Of a stretch of DNA of 27,239 nucleotides, positions 8,299 through 15,643 are shown in pieces. A program made the translations under genes and the position numbers. Origin of the DNA: Gammaproteobacteria bacterium (GTDB lineage Bacteria > Pseudomonadota > Gammaproteobacteria > UBA12402); contig JANQHY010000286.1 in the NCBI GenBank assembly GCA_028282395.1, forward strand, positions 1 to 27,239, given 5' to 3'. The notes beneath the pieces are model-generated. The model was not told the DNA's origin. It did not search any database and saw nothing but the letters and a program-made list of their open reading frames with translations. Within the stretch, counting starts at the first letter, position 1. Each line of letters begins with the position of its first letter.

Positions 8299-9180
8299 TC
8301 AAGGTATTACGGCATTACTAGAGAATGTCGGCGCATTATTCGTGGCATTTTGATTTAAATCGTTTTCACTTATTTGTGATGTATTTATTGATGAAGCCCA
8401 AAAATTATTTTTCACATTACTCAATTTTTTTGATTGATTGTTAGCACTCATGATCTTCTGTCTCTTGGCAGGAGGAAAATAAACAGCATTATTAGCATCA
8501 TTAGAGAAACCATCATAATTTCTTTTATTACTGCCAGCACCGGAAGGCATCTCTTCTGATGCTTTCCCTACCATTTTATCCCAAGCTTTCTTCACCATCT
8601 CAATTTTGGATTGCGCACCCTCATATTTCCCCTTTGAAATCAGACAAAGAACAGCCTGTTTATCTTGCGTTACTCTTTTTTTATAATTATCGAGAAAGCT
8701 TTTAGCGTAACTTCTCAGAGGAGCCAGACACTGCTCCTCACTTTTTTCTACCCATCTTTCTAACTCAATAGATTTTTGACGATAATCACGCAGCGTCTGA
8801 TAGGCTTTATTTTCTGCGTTAACACATAACTTATTATATTCCTCATTCTCTACAGTGCCATCCTTCAAAGACTCCCCATACTTCTCAAATAACTTCTGTT
8901 TTGCAGCATAAGTTTTCCTTACGTGGTTCGCCTGATCCTCGATAATCTTATCCTTCTCCAGCTGAACTTCGCGCCTCTTAGCAGTTATTCTACCTTCAAG
9001 CTTCTGCATTCTTTCCTCTTTCTTTTCAGAGTAGAGTTTTTTAAAGTCTTCTGCCAATTTATTGCTATGCTCTATAATTTGATCAAGATTTCTTTCCACC
9101 TTTTTTCGATCCAGCTTAGGCACTATCGACTGCAAGCCATTGTTACTATAAAGATTACGCTTCCTATAATTATGATGCAT
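8299..9180 (-). CDS. Coiled-coil protein with c-Myc-like nuclear localisation motif; candidate Icm/Dot effector
   Basis: 293 residues, strongly charged. Residues ~25–175 are Lys/Glu-rich with heptad-like spacing and should form long coiled coils. The last ~90 residues are Asn/Ser-rich and probably disordered. At 236–243 is PPAKRQKI, which fits the monopartite K-K/R-x-K/R nuclear signal and closely resembles the c-Myc signal PAAKRVKLD. No signal peptide, enzyme motif or known family is visible. A TTG one codon upstream is open, but GGGGGTGG eight bases before the ATG at 9180 supports that start. The gene stands alone, with its own promoter candidate and AT-rich flanks. Lone, coiled-coil-rich genes with eukaryotic-type motifs in an Icm/Dot genome are typical effector candidates. 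This is inference; no translocation signal can be proved from sequence. Confidence 0.6.
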   Translation of the reverse strand: MHHNYRKRNLYSNNGLQSIVPKLDRKKVERNLDQIIEHSNKLAEDFKKLYSEKKEERMQKLEGRITAKRREVQLEKDKIIEDQANHVRKTYAAKQKLFEKYGESLKDGTVENEEYNKLCVNAENKAYQTLRDYRQKSIELERWVEKSEEQCLAPLRSYAKSFLDNYKKRVTQDKQAVLCLISKGKYEGAQSKIEMVKKAWDKMVGKASEEMPSGAGSNKRNYDGFSNDANNAVYFPPAKRQKIMSANNQSKKLSNVKNNFWASSINTSQISENDLNQNATNNAPTFSSNAVIP

Positions 9181-9233
9181 CAATTACCACCCCCTGTTAT
9201 TTTTTTTATTAATATATTTTTTAGCGCCTAATC

Positions 9234-9262
9234 AAGTTATCTTTTTATTTTTAAAAAGTCAA
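9234..9262 (-). promoter_or_regulatory. Promoter candidate for the coiled-coil protein gene
   Basis: On the minus strand: TTGACT (one mismatch to the −35 consensus), exactly 17 bases, then TAACTT (a weak −10). Transcription would begin near 9227, about 46 bases before the ATG at 9180. It suggests the gene is expressed on its own rather than from the operon upstream. Confidence 0.4.
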
Positions 9263-9364
9263 CCGCCACAATTACGATTATTTAATCTATAGGAAAAGAT
9301 TAGAATATTTATTATCTTATATAGTATCTTTTTAGAATCTCTCCAACCTGCAAAAAGAGAACAA

Positions 9365-9871
9365 TCAATGTGTTTTTCTTAAAGTGACTGAATCTGCTTT
9401 ACTATATTTATAAAAATATGTTGCGTTACGGCCTATTGACACACCAACGATACCACCGCTAAGGCATATAGCTATTATACGAAAAAGATGGGAATTACTA
9501 ATAGGTAAATTGGCATCTATCGAATAGTGAATAAAAAACTCAATAGAAAAAATGATTAATAGCAATACTAGCATTGATATATCACCAGGAACTCTTAAGA
9601 GATGATTCTTCTTATCCGCTTGAATAACACGATAGCGCACTTGGAAATGACCTATAAGCAATCCTACAAAACCTCCAAGAAGCAAATAAATCCATACTAT
9701 ACTATCATGCTGAAATAATTTTAATGTTCCATGCAAGCTTATTATAATGAATACCAGCGGAATAATAACCAATCTTTCTACAGCAATTACTCGGGTATAA
9801 CATCTTTTAATCCCTATGTAGATTAATCCGACAAATAAAATATATACCCAGACCGGTATACTGCCCATCAT
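9365..9871 (-). CDS. Multi-spanning membrane protein, DUF6622-like
   Basis: 168 residues with five hydrophobic stretches: 5–21, 32–50, 57–76, 93–112 and 128–146. The start (MMGSIPVWVYILFVGLIYIG) and the middle (HFQVRYRVIQADKKNHLLRV followed by PGD) resemble the DUF6622-type small membrane proteins as I remember them; the assignment is from memory of the pattern and is tentative. Function is unknown. AGGAG lies 3 bases before the first of two ATG codons, so the second (9868) may be the real start. It begins 6 bases after the brnQ stop and is therefore the last gene of the SDR–brnQ operon. Confidence 0.7.
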   Translation of the reverse strand: MMGSIPVWVYILFVGLIYIGIKRCYTRVIAVERLVIIPLVFIIISLHGTLKLFQHDSIVWIYLLLGGFVGLLIGHFQVRYRVIQADKKNHLLRVPGDISMLVLLLIIFSIEFFIHYSIDANLPISNSHLFRIIAICLSGGIVGVSIGRNATYFYKYSKADSVTLRKTH

Positions 9872-9877
9872 TCGCTC

Positions 9878-11077
9878 CTATCTATGCTGTAGTACTTTGA
9901 TGACAATTGAAATAACTAAAACAGAATAAAAAAGTACTGGACCAATATTTAAACGCTTATAGAGCCGATGAAGAATATTTCCCAATGTCAATGCCAATAG
10001 AGCTGGATAAATGACGGTTAGTATCGGAATAGCAATCGCCATAATGCGGGTAAAACCGAGATTACTTACCATAAAAATTACTAGCAGTACTGGCGGCAGT
10101 ATCAACTGGTAACCAAAACGATTGCGCAGAAGATGTGATTGAACAAATTCAACAGTAAATGCTGTTGCAGCAATCGCTGAAGCAAAACAGGCTAGCGTTA
10201 CACAAATTGCTACAAATATTGTGCCATAGCGATGTAATAGAACAAGGGCTAAATGGCCAATCAACTTTTGTGTAGCAACCTGCTGAAGTAATGCAGAATG
10301 ATAATTAGCAATTAATAGAAATAGACTATAAACCACCCCCAGCAGTAGGGTATTAATCAATGCTGCTTGAAACATAATGCGCTGCTCAACGCCTAATGGA
10401 ATCTCTGTCAATGGACGCCCAAGTTTATGACAGATAGTTTGATAAGCAAAGGCACAAAGGAAAAAACTGGCGAGAAGATCCATCGTGCCATAACCCAATT
10501 TAACTGCGTGAGTAAAAATCACTTGATTGCTTACTGCTACAGTCGGCACAAAAACTTGATGTTGGACAGCAACACCAAAACTGATAAGAATAAACAGCAC
10601 AATTAATTTCATTGGACTCAATATCCAACCTAAGGCATCAACAATCCCCATTTGCTTAATACTAACCAGATAGACAGCAATGAAGAATATTGCACCAAAT
10701 AGAAAACGGTGGCTTGCCAGCCAGGGAAAAAGCGGAATAAAAGTATTATAGCTAACCAAGGCAGTCCGCGGTGTAATGACTAGAATCCCTAACAGAAAAA
10801 CCATTGTGGCAGCAACAACAAAAGCAGGATAACGACCTAGATTAGCAAGAAAGCGCATATAACTGCCATCATAAAGAATAATTGCAATGAGACCAAACAG
10901 TGGCATCACTACACCTGAAAGGAGAAACCCTGCCATCGCAATAATAACATTATCTCCAGCATGCACCCCTATTGCCAAAGGGAAAACCAAATTCCCTGCA
11001 CCAAAAAACATAGCAAATAGGGCAAATCCCACTGAAAAAGGCAAAAATCTCGAGTAGCGGATAGAGGTTGTTGTCAT
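9878..11077 (-). CDS. brnQ: BrnQ-family branched-chain amino acid:cation symporter
   Basis: 399 residues of mostly hydrophobic helices. The N-terminus SVGFALFAMFFGAGNLVFPL is the hallmark of the LIVCS family, with a FGAGN(L/I) motif in the first membrane helix. Members import leucine, isoleucine and valine with Na+ or H+ at the inner membrane. Length is slightly below the usual ~430. The upstream SDR stops 4 bases before this ATG and no separate strong ribosome site is visible, so translation is probably coupled. Import of branched-chain amino acids suits an intracellular bacterium living on host amino acids, but that is inference. Confidence 0.9.
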   Translation of the reverse strand: MTTTSIRYSRFLPFSVGFALFAMFFGAGNLVFPLAIGVHAGDNVIIAMAGFLLSGVVMPLFGLIAIILYDGSYMRFLANLGRYPAFVVAATMVFLLGILVITPRTALVSYNTFIPLFPWLASHRFLFGAIFFIAVYLVSIKQMGIVDALGWILSPMKLIVLFILISFGVAVQHQVFVPTVAVSNQVIFTHAVKLGYGTMDLLASFFLCAFAYQTICHKLGRPLTEIPLGVEQRIMFQAALINTLLLGVVYSLFLLIANYHSALLQQVATQKLIGHLALVLLHRYGTIFVAICVTLACFASAIAATAFTVEFVQSHLLRNRFGYQLILPPVLLVIFMVSNLGFTRIMAIAIPILTVIYPALLALTLGNILHRLYKRLNIGPVLFYSVLVISIVIKVLQHR

Positions 11078-11081
11078 GAAA

Positions 11082-11864
11082 CTACTGGCGATGCATTACC
11101 GTTGCTGCCTGACGCACTGGCGCAACAAGAAGCTCATCGACATTAACATGAGGTGGCAATGTAGCACAATGTACAATCAAATTAGCAACATCTTCCCCAA
11201 TTAATGGCTGAATACCTTCGTAGGTTGCATCAGCGCGCTTTTTATCTCCCTGGAAACGCACCATACTAAATTCAGTCTCAACTGCTCCCGGTGAAATCTG
11301 TGTTATACGAATATTCTTGCCTAACAAATCAAGCCGTAACCCTTTAGTTAACGCATCAACAGCAAATTTACTAGCACAATAAACCGTTCCGCCAGAATAA
11401 ACATGGTGGCTAGAAATAGAGGCCACATTAAAAATATAGCCGCTATTACGTGCTAACATTCCTCTAAGACAGCAACGCGTGACATAGAGCAACCCCTTAA
11501 TATTGGTATCAATCATCCGCTCCCAATCTTCTGGTTTACCATCTTGGACTTTATCCAAACTCAGGGCTAAACCAGCATTATTAACCAGAATATCAATCTC
11601 ACACCCCTGCTGCTCAAGCTGTGCAAACAATTCTGCTACCACTGCTTTATCACTCACATCACAAAATAGCGCTAAGCATTCAACGCCATATTCATCACTA
11701 ATCTGTTTGGATAACGCTTCCAGTCGCTCCACTCGCCGTGCGGTCAAAACCAAATTCGCCCCTGCTGCTGCAAAAGCTTTCGCACACGCCGCACCAATCC
11801 CACTTGAAGCACCAGTAATTAATACTCGCTGCCCTTTTATGTCAAACTTTTCTGTTGCAGACAT
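11082..11864 (-). CDS. Short-chain dehydrogenase/reductase, YdfG-like
   Basis: 260 residues of classical SDR layout: TGASSGIG (17–24) for NADP(H) binding, CDVSD near 69–73 for the adenine pocket, NNAG (95–98), catalytic Ser149, and the Tyr162–x3–Lys166 pair (YCASK). The sequence is closest in feel to YdfG / serine 3-dehydrogenase proteins, which oxidise L-allo-threonine and related 3-hydroxy acids or reduce malonic semialdehyde. The exact substrate cannot be read. GGAG sits 4 bases before the ATG. It is the first gene of a tight operon with brnQ (4-base gap) and a membrane protein. An 8-bp inverted repeat brackets its promoter candidate, which hints at a regulator binding there. Confidence 0.88.
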   Translation of the reverse strand: MSATEKFDIKGQRVLITGASSGIGAACAKAFAAAGANLVLTARRVERLEALSKQISDEYGVECLALFCDVSDKAVVAELFAQLEQQGCEIDILVNNAGLALSLDKVQDGKPEDWERMIDTNIKGLLYVTRCCLRGMLARNSGYIFNVASISSHHVYSGGTVYCASKFAVDALTKGLRLDLLGKNIRITQISPGAVETEFSMVRFQGDKKRADATYEGIQPLIGEDVANLIVHCATLPPHVNVDELLVAPVRQAATVMHRQ

Positions 11865-11886
11865 CTTTCTCCACTCGTTTTGTTAG

Positions 11887-11930
11887 ATCACCTTAGTGTA
11901 CCACTGCCAACAATAGGATACCAAGGTGAT
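11887..11930 (-). promoter_or_regulatory. Promoter candidate bracketed by an inverted repeat, upstream of the SDR–brnQ operon
   Basis: ATCACCTT (11887–11894) and AAGGTGAT (11923–11930) form a perfect 8-bp inverted repeat 28 bases apart. Between and touching the arms, on the minus strand, lie TTGGTA (−35-like), an 18-base spacer and TACACT (−10-like, 11895–11900). This geometry suits a dimeric or looping repressor, or an activator. Which regulator is unknown; an amino-acid-responsive one would fit brnQ. Confidence 0.4.
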
Positions 11931-12011
11931 TCTTTATTGGACCAGCCTCATTATAGAAAAAAACGACGCTTTTCATTAACATTATCTTCAAAAAAAGGAT
12001 GATAAAGAATA

Positions 12012-12040
12012 TTGCACCAATGGAAAGCAGACTGTATACT
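12012..12040 (+). promoter_or_regulatory. Promoter candidate for the polyamine operon
   Basis: TTGCAC, 17 bases, TATACT. The −10 box is good and the −35 fair. A second −10-like TATAAT lies at 12050–12055 without a clear −35. Either gives a leader of about 40–50 bases before the decarboxylase ATG at 12099. Confidence 0.4.
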
Positions 12041-12098
12041 ACTAATCAATATAATATCTTTAGAATAAATTTTATATTTTTCAACAGGTTGTGACAAT

Positions 12099-13289
12099 AT
12101 GGGATTTGAAACATTACATGCTATTGCTGCGCGCCAGCCGGACAAGCCGCAATTTGCTTTTCGACCAGCAACGTTAATACGTGCGGTTCGTTATTTTACC
12201 ACCCATTTCAATGGCAAAATCTCCTATGCAGTTAAAACAAATCCTGAGCCCCACATTATTTCGCTGCTCCATCAACATGGCATTAAAAGCTTTGAAGCAG
12301 CCTCACTAGCAGAAATCGAAACCGTCAAAAAACTTATTCCGAGTGCTGAATTGCTATTTATGAATCCGGTTAAATCCCCACAAGCGATTCACGCTGCCTA
12401 TTTTAAACATAATGTTCGCCATTTCTCACTTGACTGCGAGCAAGAGCTACAAAAGATTCTCACCCATACAAACCATGCTAAAGATCTTTCACTATATCTT
12501 CGCCTTGATGTACCAAATACATATGCCAAATTTGACTTGGCAAAAAAATTTGGCGTTCCCCTTGATAAGGCGCCACAATTATTAAAAATGGTACGTCATC
12601 ATGCGATGAAACTTGGCGTCTCATTTCATGTCGGCTCGCAATGTATGAACCCTAATGCCTACCACACAGCAATTCAGCTGGCAACCGAAGTTATTGACAA
12701 AGCCGGTGTTGATATTGAGCACTTTAATGTTGGTGGCGGATTCCCCTCTATTTATCCTGGCATGACACCACCACCATTGAAAAACTATTTTGAAGTTATC
12801 AACGAAGAGTTGGCGCCGATCAGAGCCCGCCACCCACATATTGAAGTACTTTCAGAACCTGGCCGTGCACTGGTAGCAGAAAGCACCTCTCTGCTCGTCA
12901 ACGTACTTCTTCGCAAAGACAATTTTCTATATATTAATGATGGTACCTATGGTTCACTGTTCGACGCCGGCACACCAAAGGTAATTTTTCCGACACGCTT
13001 AATACGCGATAGTCATAACATCAGTGATACCGACTCGATACCTTTTCGGTTTTACGGCCCCACTTGTGATACACTCGACCATATGGAAGGGCCGTTCTAC
13101 TTACCTAGCGATGTAACCGAAGGTGACTACATTGAAATAGGCCAAATCGGTGCCTACGGTCGCGTCTTCTCAACCGGATTCAATGGCTTTCAACCTGCAG
13201 AAGGCATTCTCTTAATTAAAGACGAACCTATTATGTCACTTTTCCGCGAACGCGAACGCGTTGACGAAAAGCTTGAAGCTATGGCTTAA
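12099..13289 (+). CDS. Ornithine/lysine decarboxylase, fold-type III (alanine racemase fold)
   Basis: 396 residues. Motifs in order: PLP lysine in YAVKTNPEP (Lys46), HVGSQ (177–181), the phosphate-binding GGGFP (212–216), EPGRA (253–257), and PTCDTLD (321–327), whose Cys323 completes the neighbouring subunit's active site. These are the eukaryotic-type/bacterial fold-III decarboxylases that turn ornithine into putrescine, with some accepting lysine; the motifs do not separate the two substrates. Start: AGGTTGTGA lies 5–13 bases before the ATG. It is the first gene of a three-gene polyamine operon, with the deoxyhypusine-synthase-like gene 43 bases downstream. Coxiella has, to my recollection, the same three functions together. 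Confidence 0.9.
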   Translation: MGFETLHAIAARQPDKPQFAFRPATLIRAVRYFTTHFNGKISYAVKTNPEPHIISLLHQHGIKSFEAASLAEIETVKKLIPSAELLFMNPVKSPQAIHAAYFKHNVRHFSLDCEQELQKILTHTNHAKDLSLYLRLDVPNTYAKFDLAKKFGVPLDKAPQLLKMVRHHAMKLGVSFHVGSQCMNPNAYHTAIQLATEVIDKAGVDIEHFNVGGGFPSIYPGMTPPPLKNYFEVINEELAPIRARHPHIEVLSEPGRALVAESTSLLVNVLLRKDNFLYINDGTYGSLFDAGTPKVIFPTRLIRDSHNISDTDSIPFRFYGPTCDTLDHMEGPFYLPSDVTEGDYIEIGQIGAYGRVFSTGFNGFQPAEGILLIKDEPIMSLFRERERVDEKLEAMA

Positions 13290-13332
13290 TCCTAGCCTAT
13301 AATTGTTAACCTCTATGGGAGAAAATAGCACT

Positions 13333-14379
13333 ATGAGCAACCAGAGCCCAACCTTAGCTGCGCAAAAAGCGGCGCTACTCAATCAAACAGTTGAGCATAT
13401 TGATATTACCACTTTTGATGCTCGCCCGATTATTGATGCGATGGCAAAAATGTCTTTTACCTCGCGCGACCTTGCAAATGCCAGCGCGATTTTCAACCGT
13501 ATGTTGCAGGATAGAGACTCCTCGATTATTTTAACCATTGCCGGCTCTACTTCTGCTGCTGGCTGCATGAAACTCTACGCTGATCTGATTAAATACAATA
13601 TGGTTGATGCTATCGTCGCGACCGGTGCAACGGTTGTTGATATGGACTTTTTTGAAGCACTTGGATTCAAACACTATCACGGCAACCCCGGTGCTGATGA
13701 CCACCAGTTACGTGACCTCTACATCGACCGTATCTACGATACCTATATTGATGAACAGGAGTTACAGCAGTGTGATGATACAATTCGAATAATTGCTGAT
13801 ACTTTGCCGGCGAAGCCGCACAGCTCAAGAGCGTTTATTGCAGAGATGGGGCGCTACTTAGCCGATGGCCAGGCAAAAAAACCTGAATCGTTGGTACAAT
13901 TGGCCTATGAAAATGACGTGCCGATTTTCTGTCCGGCATTCACCGACTCTTCCGCCGGCTTTGGACTTGTCTCGCACCAGATCAAGCGCCCCGATAACCA
14001 TCTAACTATCGACTCTATCGCTGATTTTCGCGAACTGACCGAGATCAAAATTGCTGCTGATACCAGTGGGCTACTGATGATTGGCGGCGGCACACCAAAA
14101 AACTTTGCCCAAGATACCGTTGTCTGTGCTGAAATTATCGGTAAAGCTGTCGATATGCATAAATATGCCATCCAGATTACCGTTGCTGATGCACGCGATG
14201 GTGCTTGCTCGAGCTCAACATTAAAAGAGGCGTGCTCCTGGGGCAAAGTTGATACCACTTATGAACAGATGGTCTATGCAGAAGCAACTTCTGTTCTACC
14301 GCTGTTAGCAAGCGATGCCTATCACCGCGGCCATTGGCAAAATCGACCACGGCGCCACTATGCCAAACTGTTTAAATAA
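13333..14379 (+). CDS. Deoxyhypusine-synthase-like protein (possible homospermidine synthase)
   Basis: 348 residues from the chosen ATG; open codons upstream (TTG at 13303, ATG at 13315) lack a ribosome site, while GGGAG precedes 13333. The family's NAD-dependent aminobutyl-transfer fold is seen in TGATVVD (97–103), PAFTDSSAGFG (201–211), GGGTPKN (251–257) and the SWGKV segment. There Lys305 matches the lysine that carries the aminobutyl intermediate in eukaryotic deoxyhypusine synthase. Bacteria lack eIF5A, so hypusine formation is not expected. Related proteins in plants and bacteria make homospermidine or similar polyamines from putrescine and spermidine. Placement between a decarboxylase and a ureohydrolase, both putrescine-forming, fits that role. 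The product itself is inference. Confidence 0.85.
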   Translation: MSNQSPTLAAQKAALLNQTVEHIDITTFDARPIIDAMAKMSFTSRDLANASAIFNRMLQDRDSSIILTIAGSTSAAGCMKLYADLIKYNMVDAIVATGATVVDMDFFEALGFKHYHGNPGADDHQLRDLYIDRIYDTYIDEQELQQCDDTIRIIADTLPAKPHSSRAFIAEMGRYLADGQAKKPESLVQLAYENDVPIFCPAFTDSSAGFGLVSHQIKRPDNHLTIDSIADFRELTEIKIAADTSGLLMIGGGTPKNFAQDTVVCAEIIGKAVDMHKYAIQITVADARDGACSSSTLKEACSWGKVDTTYEQMVYAEATSVLPLLASDAYHRGHWQNRPRRHYAKLFK

Positions 14380-14392
14380 TAGGAGAGCATAA

Positions 14393-15283
14393 ATGAAGTG
14401 TATGCCAGCAAAGCAGGGTTTTCTTGGACTTGATAATGATTATGCTGTCACTTATGAGGATGCGGATGTCGTGGTGATCCCCTTTGGCCTCGAAGCAACT
14501 GTCAGTTATGGTAGCGGTACCGCTAAAGGCCCCGCAGCAATGATCAACGCCTCACATAATATCGAACTGTTTGACGAACAGCTATGGTGTGAACCTGTTA
14601 GCAAAATTGGCATTGCCACTGCTGAGGAGCCGAAAATTACTGATCAGCAGGAGCCTGCGTTGGCACAACTGGAGCAGATAGTCGAGACTGTCTTAAAAGA
14701 TAATAAATTCCCGATGGTATTTGGTGGTGAACACGCCATCACTGCCGGAGCTATTCGACCATTTGCACAGCGTTATGATGATCTAGTCATCCTCCATTTT
14801 GATGCCCATGCCGATCTGCGTGATAGCTATGAAGGGGCGCCCTATTCGCACGCTTCAGCACTGCGACGCTGCCTCGATCACGATCATGTCAGTGTCGTAT
14901 CAGTAGGCATTCGCAGTATTTCGAGTGAAGAGATTCCATTTCTGCAAAGTCAGCGCGAGCGTATCCACATCTATTGGGCGAAAGATAAAGCACGATGGAA
15001 TATAGAAGAGATGATGGCACATCTAAGCAATCGGCCGATCTATTTAACCTTCGACATTGACGGCTTTGATGCCAGCCTAATGCCAGCAACGGGAACACCA
15101 GAACCAGGCGGCCTATTCTGGAATGAAACCATCGAAATCATTACCGCTGCCAGTCAAGCTGGCAATATTGTCGGGGCTGATGTCAATGAGCTAGCACCAA
15201 TTGAAGCCCTGCATAGTTGTGATTTCCTCGCTGCCAAATTGGCCTATAAAATCATTGCTCTTGCCCTTTCACAGAGAAATTAA
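14393..15283 (+). CDS. speB: Agmatinase / ureohydrolase family protein
   Basis: 296 residues of the arginase/agmatinase fold. The metal-binding residues are in GGEHAIT (111–117), HFDAHADLRD (135–144) and TFDIDGFD (219–226). The usual reaction is agmatine to putrescine and urea with two Mn ions. The family also contains guanidinobutyrase and aminopropylagmatine hydrolases, so specificity is inferred from its neighbours. AGGAG lies 7 bases before the ATG, and the gap to the gene upstream is 13 bases. No arginine decarboxylase is in the window, so the agmatine source is not shown. Putrescine made here and by the fold-III decarboxylase could feed the deoxyhypusine-synthase-like enzyme. Confidence 0.88.
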   Translation: MKCMPAKQGFLGLDNDYAVTYEDADVVVIPFGLEATVSYGSGTAKGPAAMINASHNIELFDEQLWCEPVSKIGIATAEEPKITDQQEPALAQLEQIVETVLKDNKFPMVFGGEHAITAGAIRPFAQRYDDLVILHFDAHADLRDSYEGAPYSHASALRRCLDHDHVSVVSVGIRSISSEEIPFLQSQRERIHIYWAKDKARWNIEEMMAHLSNRPIYLTFDIDGFDASLMPATGTPEPGGLFWNETIEIITAASQAGNIVGADVNELAPIEALHSCDFLAAKLAYKIIALALSQRN

Positions 15284-15643
15284 TAGAAGGGAGCAAGTAG
15301 AAAAACACTTTCCCCTCGCCCTACAAGCAAGCGTTGTTAGAAAAATTATCTTCGTTGTTCTGAGACGCCAACTTCATCTTGCCGCAGTGCCAACCTCGTC
15401 GTTGCAATGACAGAGAGCAATATTTTTCCTTCTCTCACAGAAAGCGAGCACCGAGAAAGGCCATTCACTCTGATTTATCGAGGCTTTTCTCACTTTGAAA
15501 TTTATACTATTATATCTGCTTTGGGGTAGGGCACTGTTTCTACTGTTAGCGGCCTTTACAGAGGCAAAACATGCGATGGCAGTTGCCCATAAATAAAGAA
15601 AACTGTTAATTGGCAACAGCGTAATAGTAGATATTATAGTACA
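15284..15643. other. 360-base intergenic region with a repeat-like segment, no gene
   Basis: Downstream of the polyamine operon and upstream of the aminotransferase fusion. The left third holds a dispersed-repeat-like segment (see 15350–15410). The rest shows no clear promoter, terminator or RNA. A 99-codon minus-strand frame crosses it, but its first part overlaps the start of the fusion gene and it has no ribosome site or family match, so it is not called. Confidence 0.5.
15350..15410. repeat. REP-like intergenic repeat segment (tentative)
   Basis: GCCAACTTCATC (15367–15378) and GCCAACCTCGTC (15389–15400) repeat the same 12-base word with two transitions, 22 bases apart. The right edge reads GTCATTGC on the minus strand. 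That start is common in dispersed repeats of many proteobacteria, whose translation gives a CHC-type peptide. The segment is also more GC-rich than its flanks. Whether more copies exist in the genome cannot be seen from this window. Confidence 0.35.

Noticed and set aside
8923..9231. 102-codon plus-strand frame, Phe/Leu-rich
   Set aside because: It is antisense to the lysine-rich coiled coil, whose complement naturally reads as hydrophobic residues; no ribosome site.
9184..9300. PmrA- or CpxR-type binding sites upstream of the candidate effector gene
   Set aside because: I looked for TTAAT-type repeats and paired GTAAA motifs and found no convincing match.
11503..11886. 127-codon plus-strand frame inside the SDR gene
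   Set aside because: The minus-strand SDR has all catalytic motifs; the opposite frame is its Ser/Ala-rich shadow.
11951..12145. 64-codon minus-strand frame before the polyamine operon
   Set aside because: It overlaps the decarboxylase start and its promoter candidates, and shows no family pattern or ribosome site.
13905..14258. 117-codon minus-strand frame inside the deoxyhypusine-synthase-like gene
   Set aside because: It is antisense to conserved motifs of a clear enzyme gene and has no independent support.
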